Translations under genes and position numbers: made by a program
Virus record (IMG/VR): IMGVR_UViG_3300046809_000277
Span: 1 to 42,158 of that record
Length of the DNA stretch: 42,158 nt
Source of the DNA: a virus
Direction: 5' to 3' (one strand)
The notes under the pieces: model-generated
What the model saw: the letters and a program-made list of their open reading frames with translations, nothing else
What the model was told of the DNA's origin: nothing
Databases searched by the model: none
Shown here: piece after piece, positions 35,148 to 42,158 of the stretch
How the letters are laid out: each line of letters begins with the position of its first letter
Position numbering within the stretch: the first letter of the stretch is position 1

Positions 35148-36371
35148 AGCGCGGGGGATTCCTTCCGGGGCGGGCGCGAGGGCGTCGGGGACGACGGGAA
35201 CCTCGACGGTGGGCAGGTGGTGCGCGAACTCCTCTATGTGCGCGGCCTCGTCCTTGAGGAGCTGGACCCATTCGGCGATGGGATCCACCGGGGCCGGAGC
35301 GGGCGCAGGTACCCCCACAGGGGCCGGAGCGGGCTCAGGAGGCGCTACGGGCGTCGGCGCAGGTACCGGAGCCGGGGCCGGCGGCGGAGCGGGCACAGGG
35401 GCCGCCACGGGCGCCGGAGCCGGAGCAGGCGCCGGAGCGGCCGGGGCGGAGGCCGGCGGGGCAACCGGAACGGGCTTGGACACCGGGGCCGGGGCCGGGG
35501 CGGGCTTCGGAGCCGGCGCGGGTGCCGGCGCGGGCTTCGGAGCCGGAGCCGGCGCGGGAGCGGCCACGCCCGGGATGTGGAGCACCTGACCCGCGTGGAT
35601 CAGGTCGGGGTTCGACCCGATCGCGGCCTCGTTGGCGTGGTAGATCGTGCGCCAGTCGGCGATGTGGAAGTGAGCGGCGATGCTCGACAGGGTGTCGTTG
35701 TGCTGGACGACGTAGGTGACCCCCGCGGGCGCCGGGGCGGGCTTCGGAGCCGGGGCCGGGGCCGGCGCGGGAGCCGGCGCGGCGGTCTTGCGGCCGGCGA
35801 GGAAGGTCGTACCCACGCGGGTGTTGTGGTCGCAGTCGGCGCCGCCGCACGTGATGCCGTTGTGGTCCTGGCGGATGTGGGCGCGGGAGTCCCACTGACC
35901 GCCGGACCATGCGTAGGTCTGCCAACCGTCGTCGGTAACGCCCGCGTCGAACGCGCGCTTGACGACCCAATACCCGCCGTAGATGCCGATGCGGTAGCCC
36001 GCGGCGTGCACGATGGCCTTGGCGGCGGTCATGTAGGCGTTGATGGGGGCCTGCTGCGCCTCGGTCGCGTCGAAGTCGGCCGAGAAATAGATCGTGCTTC
36101 CGGCCGGGTAGCCGAGGGCGCGAGCCTGCTTGACGGCCTCGGCCGCGTGCAGCTTGCCCACGGCGGCGCCGCCCAACTGGTCCTTGGCGGCATATTCCCA
36201 GTTGAGGGAGACCTCGAAGCCCTTGGCGAGCAGGGCGTGATACTCGGTGGCGTTGATCACCTTGCCGTTCGGGAGCCACGACAGATAGCGGCTCATGAAC
36301 CGGTAGCCCGCGTTCCACGCGGCGGTGAGGTCGGGGTGGCTCCATGCGTAGTCGAGCCCGATGTCGGTCAC
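34926..36371 (-). CDS. Endolysin with LysM and C-terminal r1t-type holin domain
   Basis: 481 residues from a GTG overlapping the upstream stop (GTGA). Residues 1-195: DUF1906/GH25-like glycosidase (VTDIGLDYAWSHPDL, GSTIYFSADFD, RIGIYGGYWVVKRAFD). Residues 216-264: LysM (TYVVQHNDTLSSIAAHF, IHAGQVLHIPG), which binds peptidoglycan. Ala/Pro/Lys linkers flank it (about 200-215 and 265-370). Then a charged helix (IAEWVQLLKDEAAHIEEFAH), and from residue 409 a segment MWTRTYWQYVAERSLKTFVQ, VAVNWSNIGAVAGGAALVSV, LTSISVLSG, matching r1t-type holins. Such holins are normally separate genes just after the lysin, so fusion is unusual. The internal ATG may also be used (see 34926-35147). Confidence 0.85.
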   Translation of the reverse strand: MTDIGLDYAWSHPDLTAAWNAGYRFMSRYLSWLPNGKVINATEYHALLAKGFEVSLNWEYAAKDQLGGAAVGKLHAAEAVKQARALGYPAGSTIYFSADFDATEAQQAPINAYMTAAKAIVHAAGYRIGIYGGYWVVKRAFDAGVTDDGWQTYAWSGGQWDSRAHIRQDHNGITCGGADCDHNTRVGTTFLAGRKTAAPAPAPAPAPAPKPAPAPAGVTYVVQHNDTLSSIAAHFHIADWRTIYHANEAAIGSNPDLIHAGQVLHIPGVAAPAPAPAPKPAPAPAPAPKPAPAPAPVSKPVPVAPPASAPAAPAPAPAPAPVAAPVPAPPPAPAPVPAPTPVAPPEPAPAPVGVPAPAPAPVDPIAEWVQLLKDEAAHIEEFAHHLPTVEVPVVPDALAPAPEGIPRAMWTRTYWQYVAERSLKTFVQTAVAMLGVGQSNVVAVNWSNIGAVAGGAALVSVLTSISVLSGSTVVEQPHTPA

Positions 36372-36655
36372 TGGGCGGCCTCCTGTAGGCGGGCGGCGAG
36401 GGCGAGACGTTCCTGACGCTCGACGCGCATGTCTGCGCGGAGACCGGAGATCTCAGCGTCGTTGCGGCGCTGGCCGTCGATCACGGCGTCGAGCTTGGCG
36501 AGGACGGCGTCAACGTCCTCGCGGAGGTTGGTGGTGTGGCTGTTTTGGACCTGCGCGCGAATCGCGTGCGTGTTCCGGCGCTGGTGGACCGTGAGGACCG
36601 TGGTAGCGACACCCGTGGTGGCGGCGATGATGGCGGCGATGATGGTCGAGTCCAT
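36368..36655 (-). CDS. Single-span membrane protein (DUF2746-like)
   Basis: 95 residues. An N-terminal hydrophobic span (MDSTIIAAIIAATTGVATTV) is followed by a basic turn (HQRRNTHAIRAQ) and a long charged coiled coil (VLAKLDAVIDGQRRNDAEIS and onwards). Such proteins often sit beside lysins in actinophages and may act as antiholin- or spanin-like factors. Starts four bases after the previous stop, and its own stop overlaps the endolysin GTG. Confidence 0.7.
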   Translation of the reverse strand: MDSTIIAAIIAATTGVATTVLTVHQRRNTHAIRAQVQNSHTTNLREDVDAVLAKLDAVIDGQRRNDAEISGLRADMRVERQERLALAARLQEAAQ

Positions 36656-36658
36656 GGC

Positions 36659-37777
36659 TTAAACCCACGCGGTCCCGTCAGAGCTAGGGGTCTTGATCTG
36701 CACGGGGACCCAGTTCGTAGCGCTGGCGTCGGCCATGTAGACGATTGCGTCCACCCACGCCGTACCGCCCGCGTTCGGGACGTGGACGGATGGCAGGGTC
36801 AGGAATGAGAGCGAGCCGGACCAGCCCGAGGCGCCTATCGCGTTGTTCGCGCGAACGCGGACGTAGTACGTCGTGGCGGGGTTGAGGCTGGTCATCGTGT
36901 ACGGCGAGGCCGACGTTCCCACGGCCGACGTGACGAGGCCCGTGGCGAACGTGCTGTCGGTCGTCCACTGGACGTCATAGCCGGTCAGGGCCGAGCCGTT
37001 GTTGCTCGACGGGGCCGACCACGAGACGTCAGCGTTGATCGGGCCGATTGCCGAGACGGCGCCGATGGCCGGCGCGGTGGGCACGTCGGCGCCGGTCGTG
37101 ATGCTCGCCGTGGCGCTCCACGGGCCTTGCCCGATGCTGTTGACCGCCGCTACGCGGACGTAGTACGGCGTGGCGTAGGCGGGGACCGTGGCGGACGCGG
37201 AGGCCGCGCCGCTGGTCACGTAGTTCGCAACGAGCGAGGTGAACCCCGCGTCGGCTGCGACCTGATAGGCGTACCCGCCGACGCTCACGCCGCCGTTGTC
37301 GGACGGGGCCGACCACGCGGCGTTTATCGTCCGCGAGGACGGGCCGGACGAGGCGGCCAGCGACAGCGCGGGCGTGCCGGGCGTCGAGGGCGCCTTGGGG
37401 ATCCGCGGCAGGGTCATGCTCTGCGTGGACATCGTCGAGTTCGCGCCGCTGTAGCCGGTCAGGTGCCCGCTGACGGTCGTGGTGTGGTAGCCGTTGGCGT
37501 CGTGACCGACTATGTAGCTGCCCGAGGCGACCTGATACAGGCCGGTCCCGCTGGTGCCCAGCGGGTAGTCACGCACGCGGCCGGGCACGTTGTACCGGGC
37601 CGTACCGTCGAGGGTGGCCAGGCCGTTGTCAAGCTCGCGGTCAGATGGGGCGCCGAGGAAGTCCCAACCGAAGTACCACTGAATCGTGCTGTAGTTGCCG
37701 GACTGCGACTGACCCGCGAGCGTCGCCGTGATGTAGACGCGACCGTTATCGATCGTGGTCCCGTAGAACGTCGTCAT
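36659..37777 (-). CDS. Minor tail protein with two fibronectin III domains
   Basis: 372 residues. The first 130 (MTTFYGTTIDNGRVYITATL, IQWYFGWDFLGAPSDRELDN, VGHDANGYHTTTVSGHLTGY) resemble phage tail beta-sandwich (DUF859-like) modules. Then come two fibronectin type III repeats (about 133-235 and 236-330), each with the W...(Y)xV and TYYVRVRANNAIGASGWSG ending. A short C-terminal cap follows. FN3 domains in tail proteins bind cell-surface polymers weakly. ATG start, 12 bases after the upstream gene. Confidence 0.8.
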   Translation of the reverse strand: MTTFYGTTIDNGRVYITATLAGQSQSGNYSTIQWYFGWDFLGAPSDRELDNGLATLDGTARYNVPGRVRDYPLGTSGTGLYQVASGSYIVGHDANGYHTTTVSGHLTGYSGANSTMSTQSMTLPRIPKAPSTPGTPALSLAASSGPSSRTINAAWSAPSDNGGVSVGGYAYQVAADAGFTSLVANYVTSGAASASATVPAYATPYYVRVAAVNSIGQGPWSATASITTGADVPTAPAIGAVSAIGPINADVSWSAPSSNNGSALTGYDVQWTTDSTFATGLVTSAVGTSASPYTMTSLNPATTYYVRVRANNAIGASGWSGSLSFLTLPSVHVPNAGGTAWVDAIVYMADASATNWVPVQIKTPSSDGTAWV

Positions 37778-37789
37778 GGGCGGGGGTCC

Positions 37790-38473
37790 TTACGCGGTGG
37801 GCTTGATCCAAATGGTGTTTGCGGTGACGGCCGGCGTAGCCGTCTGGACCACCAGCGAGTAACCCGAACCGGGTCCCCACTTGGTCGCCTGACCGACCAG
37901 CGTTGGCAGCAAGGCGACCCACGCGGACCCGTTGCTGTACTCGTAAACGAGCGTGTCCGTGTTGAACGAGAGCTGACCGAGGCGAACGGTGTTGGCGGCC
38001 GGCCGGGTGGCGTTGCTGTGCGGGTGAACGCGCATGCCGACGAACCACCGCGCGTCGGCGACGGTCAGCGTTCCCGAGGTCGCCACGGTCACCGTTGCGA
38101 GCGGGATTTCGTAGATGTCCGTGAGCGAGCTGGCCGGCGAGGGCGCGACCCCGGAACCGGGCGTGCCGGCGACGACGAACAGCCCGATGGTGTTGGCGGT
38201 CGGGTTGAGCCGGGCAACCACGAGGTCGATGCGCGTCGAGGACGCGGGGCCGGTGACGGTCAGGGTCGCGGTCGAGTCGCTGACCACCTGAAACCCTCGG
38301 AGCAGCGCGGAGCCGGCGAGGACGTTGACGGTCGAGCCGGTGCCCACGGAGACCTTGAGGCCGGTACCCCCGGCCGAGTCGCAGACGCCCGATTCCTGAA
38401 GCTCGCGCATGATGGCGGAGTACTGCGTTTCGGTCGTGTCCGCGTTCTCGAAAGGGTAGTAGGAGAGGGCCAT
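37790..38473 (-). CDS. Minor tail / receptor-binding protein
   Basis: 227 residues, MALSYYPFENADTTETQYSA, with SVGTGSTVNVLAGSALLRGF, then PASSTRIDLVVARLNPTANT and DIYEIPLATVTVATSGTLTV, the pattern of small baseplate/receptor-binding subunits of siphophages (a cap domain with the R-I-D-x-V core). Last 60 residues (LSFNTDTLVYEYSNGSAWVA) form a short adhesion-like domain. Starts 11 bases after the large tail gene. Confidence 0.75.
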   Translation of the reverse strand: MALSYYPFENADTTETQYSAIMRELQESGVCDSAGGTGLKVSVGTGSTVNVLAGSALLRGFQVVSDSTATLTVTGPASSTRIDLVVARLNPTANTIGLFVVAGTPGSGVAPSPASSLTDIYEIPLATVTVATSGTLTVADARWFVGMRVHPHSNATRPAANTVRLGQLSFNTDTLVYEYSNGSAWVALLPTLVGQATKWGPGSGYSLVVQTATPAVTANTIWIKPTA

Positions 38474-38484
38474 TCGCAGGCTCC

Positions 38485-41169
38485 TTAGAAATAGGTGTCG
38501 ATGATGACGATTCCGGCGGAGCCGTTGCCGCCGCTGGCCGCTGCGCTGGTGCTGAATGACGCCGCGCCGCCACCACCGCCCGCGCCGAAGCCCGACCCGT
38601 TGGAGCCGGGGGCAGAGACGTTCGTGCTGGCCATCGCGCCGCCGACGCCGCCGCCGCCGAACGGAGAGCTACCGCCGTTGCCACCAGCGCCGTACTGCGG
38701 ACCACCGAAGCCGTAGCCGCCGGTGGCGCCTGCGGTGGCGACCTGGCCGGTCCCTGCGGACGCGCCGGAGCCGCCCGCGACGCCGTAGATAGCGGATGAG
38801 CCGGAGCCGCCGGGCTGCCCGCCGATTCCGCCGGGGGCGGTCACGAAACTGCCGAACGACGAGGTGCCGCCGCTACCGCCGGTCGTGCCGCCGGTCGTGC
38901 CGCTGCCGCCGCCGCCGACCGTGACGGTGACCGAGGTGCCGAAAGTGGACGCGACGAGGTAGGACTCGGCATAGCTGCCTGCCTGTCCGCCGCCCGCGTG
39001 CGATGAGTTGGTGGACGGTATGGATGCGGACGTACCGCCGCCGCCCGCGCCGCCGCCGAGACAGATGACGCGGACCCACTTCGCGCCTGCGGGCTTGGTC
39101 CACGTGCCGCCGGACGTGAAGATCTGGCGCTGCATGGGGGCACCCGCGCCGAGCAGGGAGCCACTGACGGTGAGGTCGGTACCGACCGCGAAGGCTCCCT
39201 CGGCCTTGAGGGTGCCGGCGGCCGACCGGGACATGAACGTGTCGGTGGAACCGGAGCCGGTGCCCCAGCGGTGCCGGCCGCTCATGTCGATGAAAAACCG
39301 GCCGTTCGTGTCGCCGATGGCCGAGCTTGCATAACCGTCGTCGGTCGCCGAGGCGCGGGCGGTGTTGACGACCGCGGCGGTCAGGCTCGAACCGAGGCGC
39401 AGCGTGTTGGTGTTCGCCCACTTGCCGGCCGAGTTGACCTGTAGAAAGTCGTACTGCGAGGGGCCGGACAGTGCGACGTCGGACAGGGTCGCGAAAGACG
39501 TGACGGAGCCGGTGCGTTCGAGGTTCGACAGCCGCGCGGAGAAGTCGGCTTGCTGCGCGGCCGAGGGCTGCCCGAGCAGCGCACCGAAGCGCTTGCCGGA
39601 GGCATCGGCCTTGAGGACCCAGCCGGTCACCATCGTCGAAAGCTCGGTCGCAGCGAGGTCGTTGGTACCGCCGTTGCGGACCACCACGGTCACGATGTCG
39701 CCGAGGCCGTAGTCGACGCCGAACACCCACGACGTGTCATCGGCCGGCGTGATCTGCATCGCGAACTGTGACAACCCGCCCTGAGCGAGCGCGTCGTTCC
39801 CCGCGGCCGTCAACTGCGCCGGGTCGTTGGTCTGGCGCTGGTCGACGAACTGCTCGATCCGCCGGGTCCATGCCGTCTCGGCCGTGAGGCTGGACGTGCT
39901 GACTACCTCTTGCATCGTGCGGGCCGTGCCGTCGCCCTGGCCGGCGACGATGGTTCGCGTGACGGTCGGGGCGGCCGTGGCGACCTTGCTTGAGGCCAAG
40001 GTCCCGTTGTCGACGTCGAACCGGACCGCGGCCGAGTTGTCGGCCGTCGCGTAGGTCTGGAACGTCAGCGCGGCGCCGCTCTGGACGACGCGGAAACCGA
40101 GGTGCCGGCCGGTGCCGGTCGGGTAGTCGGCGACGGTGCCGATTTCGTCGAGCAGCGCGCCGAGCGGCTGGAAGCGCGGCGCCTTGGTCAGCGTCGCCCC
40201 ACGGTGCCCGTTCGTGCCCAACGTTAGGCGCACGTCGCGGCGGCCGTAGTTGCGCGTCAGGACGACGTCATCAAGGTAGTGGACTTCTCCGGCGGCCCCG
40301 GCCGAGGTGATCTCGACGAGGGCGCGCATGTATGCGGCGCTGGCCGGCGCGGTGACGGCGGCCGTGACCTGCGTCCAGCCGGACGTAACGTTGAGCACGC
40401 GCGTACCGAAGAGCGTGCCGACGTTGACGCCGGACGCGTCGTAGAACTGCGCGGCAATCCCGATACTGCGGCCGGTGGTCGCGGCCATGGTCCATGCCGA
40501 GACGGCGACGGCGTCACCGGGCGCCACGGCCTTACCGTTCGTCGTGATGGTCGCGGCCGAGCAGGAAGCGATGTCGACGGTTCCTGCCGCCGTCGCGGTG
40601 GTCTGGAGACAGCCGGTGCCGTTGTGGAACACGGTCGTGTTCGCAGAGACGGGGCCGTTGGCCGAGTTGACCCACCCGCCGCCGGTTCCGTCGAACGTCG
40701 ATTGCGCGCCAGTGAGCAGGTTGGGCGCCTGCGCGGACGGGCCGATGTTCTGGTCTACGTATGCGTACATCAGGTCTTCGGCGGTGCCCGTGCGGGCGTC
40801 GTTCGCGGCGGTCTGCGTGGTCGCGTCGCTGTTGGCCGGCTGCGGGTAGGCGAGCCGGTCGGCGAGGATGACGTCGTCAGTGACACCGGAGACGGTGACC
40901 ATGCCGTCCGGCGCGCTGGCGGACATGTCGAGGGCGGGACTGACGACCGGCCCGGAGAGCAGGACGGTACCGAGGTCGGTACGGGTCACGACGATGCCCG
41001 CGCCCGGAGTCCGGAGCACGGGCACCATCGGGTGACCGTTGGCGATGACCAGGGTCCAGCTACCGACGTTGTTGAACGGCACGGTGGCGGTCAGGTTCAA
41101 GTCTTCGGGGAGGATCTGACCGACGCGGGCGAGGGTCTTGTCACGCACCTCGACTGTGAACTCGAACAT
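38485..41169 (-). CDS. Gp37-like tail protein with CBM and Gly-rich C-terminus
   Basis: About 894 residues from the ATG at 41169 (TGATG overlap with Dit); an ATG at 41184 has its ribosome site directly adjoining and is less likely. Residues 1-150: Gp37-like siphovirus tail fold (FEFTVEVRDKTLARVGQILP, GIVVTRTDLGTVLLSGPVVS). Residues about 160-310: jelly-roll carbohydrate-binding module (CBM4/9-like; FDGTGGGWVNSANGPVSANT, ASAAYMRALVEITSAGAAGE). The middle (310-650) holds further tail-associated beta modules; from about 710 there is a very Gly/Ser-rich collagen-like end (GGGAGGGGTSASIPSTNSSH). Likely the main tip/receptor protein. Confidence 0.88.
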   Translation of the reverse strand: MFEFTVEVRDKTLARVGQILPEDLNLTATVPFNNVGSWTLVIANGHPMVPVLRTPGAGIVVTRTDLGTVLLSGPVVSPALDMSASAPDGMVTVSGVTDDVILADRLAYPQPANSDATTQTAANDARTGTAEDLMYAYVDQNIGPSAQAPNLLTGAQSTFDGTGGGWVNSANGPVSANTTVFHNGTGCLQTTATAAGTVDIASCSAATITTNGKAVAPGDAVAVSAWTMAATTGRSIGIAAQFYDASGVNVGTLFGTRVLNVTSGWTQVTAAVTAPASAAYMRALVEITSAGAAGEVHYLDDVVLTRNYGRRDVRLTLGTNGHRGATLTKAPRFQPLGALLDEIGTVADYPTGTGRHLGFRVVQSGAALTFQTYATADNSAAVRFDVDNGTLASSKVATAAPTVTRTIVAGQGDGTARTMQEVVSTSSLTAETAWTRRIEQFVDQRQTNDPAQLTAAGNDALAQGGLSQFAMQITPADDTSWVFGVDYGLGDIVTVVVRNGGTNDLAATELSTMVTGWVLKADASGKRFGALLGQPSAAQQADFSARLSNLERTGSVTSFATLSDVALSGPSQYDFLQVNSAGKWANTNTLRLGSSLTAAVVNTARASATDDGYASSAIGDTNGRFFIDMSGRHRWGTGSGSTDTFMSRSAAGTLKAEGAFAVGTDLTVSGSLLGAGAPMQRQIFTSGGTWTKPAGAKWVRVICLGGGAGGGGTSASIPSTNSSHAGGGQAGSYAESYLVASTFGTSVTVTVGGGGSGTTGGTTGGSGGTSSFGSFVTAPGGIGGQPGGSGSSAIYGVAGGSGASAGTGQVATAGATGGYGFGGPQYGAGGNGGSSPFGGGGVGGAMASTNVSAPGSNGSGFGAGGGGGAASFSTSAAASGGNGSAGIVIIDTYF

Positions 41170-42068
41170 CAGACGACCGTCCATCTCCTAGGTTGCCAAG
41201 TGACCACGATGGTCGTGGCCGAGGTCGAGCCCGTCAGTGCGACGTTGGCGGTCGTCACTCCGGGCTGCACACGCCACAGGCGGGGCGCCGGCCCGAGCGA
41301 CGCATAGCGGGATGCGCCGGTCTGGTCGACGACCGTCGCCTGTCGGGTGTCGATGGTGAGCGTGTCCGTGCCGGCGAGGGTGCCGTTCCACGCGAAGCTC
41401 TCCCCCGTGCTCGACGTGACGACGAGGTTGGAGCCGGGGCCGGTGATGGTCCACACGGGGTAGGCGGGGGCGTCGCCGTCGTTGGCCATCGTGAACGCGC
41501 CGAGGGTCTGCGAGGCGGACACGCGCAGGAACGACAGCGACGACCCGCCGCGGGGCGAGGGGCCGGAGCCGTCCGAGTCGTAGCTCAGCAAGCCTCGGCC
41601 GGTGATGGCGCTGACCGTGGCGCGCTGGACGACCGAGGACGTCCAGAACGGGTCACCCGCGCGCAGGCTGACGACCGTGCTCGCCTCGGTGACGGCCCGG
41701 TTCGTGTCGGTACCGAGGACCATTTGACCGCCGCCGTTGCGGCGGACGCCGAGCGTCCATGACGAACCGTCGTCCTCGACGAACCGGAGCGTCATCGGGC
41801 CGGCGAGCATCCGCGCGAGGCGCGTCGTCGTCGCGCGCAACGTTGGGCGGTCCGGGGCGGCGATGTAGAGAGGCAGGTCGACGTCACGGGCGAGCACGCG
41901 CTCGCCGCGCCACACGGCGCCGTCGCCGGCCCCCTCGATCCACTGCGTACTGACGGACGGGAGCCCGACGCCGTTGACGCCATCAAGCGCCACGACGCCG
42001 AACCCCGTTCCGAAGATACCGTCAAGGTCGAACGAGTCCGTGGGGGACTCCAAGCGGAGCTTGGGCAT
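41169..42068 (-). CDS. Distal tail protein (Dit)
   Basis: 299 residues, MPKLRLESPTDSFDLDG at the start. WIEGAGDGAVWRGERVLARD, TTRLARMLAGPMTLRFVEDD and TDTNRAVTEASTVVSLRAGD match the Dit/phage-tail family (hexameric hub linking tube and tip). The second half (RVSASQTLGAFTMANDGDAP, GSNLVVTSSTGESFAWNGTL) is a galectin-like domain as in SPP1 Dit. The ATG directly follows the tape measure stop across the contig junction (TAAATG), so 42032-42158 and 1-127 are the same DNA. Confidence 0.9.
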   Translation of the reverse strand: MPKLRLESPTDSFDLDGIFGTGFGVVALDGVNGVGLPSVSTQWIEGAGDGAVWRGERVLARDVDLPLYIAAPDRPTLRATTTRLARMLAGPMTLRFVEDDGSSWTLGVRRNGGGQMVLGTDTNRAVTEASTVVSLRAGDPFWTSSVVQRATVSAITGRGLLSYDSDGSGPSPRGGSSLSFLRVSASQTLGAFTMANDGDAPAYPVWTITGPGSNLVVTSSTGESFAWNGTLAGTDTLTIDTRQATVVDQTGASRYASLGPAPRLWRVQPGVTTANVALTGSTSATTIVVTWQPRRWTVV

Positions 42069-42158
42069 TTACCACACCATCCTTGCTCGACCGGCGGCGG
42101 CGAACAGGTCTTCCTCGGAGGAAAGCCCGCCGCTTCCTGCGTAGTAGTTGAGAGTGCG
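42032..42158. repeat. Terminal direct repeat (right copy), circular contig overlap
   Basis: Exact copy of bases 1-127. Removing one copy gives a circular 42,031-bp genome in which the Dit and tape measure genes are contiguous. Confidence 0.95.

Noticed and set aside
34938-36416. Plus-strand open frame of about 490 codons opposite the endolysin
   Set aside because: Arg/Gly/Ala repeats mirror the Ala/Pro-coding minus strand. Nothing supports translation.
38495-38716. Plus-strand Pro-rich frame opposite the large tail gene
   Set aside because: It is the antisense reading of the Gly-rich tail end; no ribosome site.

Overview
This window is a complete, circularly closed genome of a temperate siphovirus of a GC-rich actinomycete, most likely Streptomyces. 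The last 127 bases repeat the first 127 exactly, so the unique length is 42,031 bp and the ends are an assembly overlap within one continuous tail operon. The Streptomyces assignment is inferred from high GC, frequent GTG starts and GTGA/ATGA start-stop overlaps, and a helix-turn-helix/DUF5753 plus DUF397 gene pair typical of that genus.

Nearly all genes lie on the minus strand. Read in the direction of transcription, a late operon starts near 13.44 kb: three small genes, a tRNA-Phe, terminase small and large subunits, portal, MuF-like protein, scaffold, major capsid protein, head-tail connectors, tail terminator, major tail protein, G/G-T tail chaperones (canonical GGGAAAC slip site), and tape measure. 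It passes through the contig junction to Dit, a Gp37-like tail protein with a carbohydrate-binding module, two receptor-side tail proteins, a membrane protein, and an endolysin carrying an r1t-type holin at its C-terminus. It ends at a strong hairpin at 34.86-34.90 kb.

From 34.8 down to 25.7 kb is the replication region: candidate origin (AT-rich tract between two arrays of GCGRCCCT repeats), RecB/Cas4-like exonuclease, LAGLIDADG endonuclease, Gp3-like recombination directionality factor, Holliday-junction-resolvase-like nuclease, helicase-like ATPase, and family A DNA polymerase. From 25.5 to 23.8 kb is an operon led by a phage RNA polymerase sigma factor. The only plus-strand genes (21.7-22.75 kb) are the regulator/DUF397 pair, placed where an immunity switch would be. 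From 21.6 to 17.9 kb are small accessory, membrane and GNAT-like genes. Then come a candidate attP (15-bp perfect inverted repeats, 48 bp overall), a large serine integrase, a seven-gene operon with a dNMP kinase, and an HNH nuclease.

The most interesting feature is an apparent regulatory circuit built from two dispersed motifs. (1) The near-palindrome GCGCCCAACGTTGGGCGC and its derivatives occur about 19 times; several copies overlap recognisable host-type promoters, including the one in front of the sigma gene. (2) A different element, read on the minus strand as GTTTCCCCCCG, three variable bases, then GACACGT, occurs eight times in one orientation, between genes and about 30-105 bases before start codons of replication and other early genes. 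It does not look like a host -35/-10 promoter. The economical hypothesis is that a repressor acts at the palindromes, the sigma factor is made when repression lifts, and the sigma factor reads the C-tract promoters. This is inference and needs transcript mapping.
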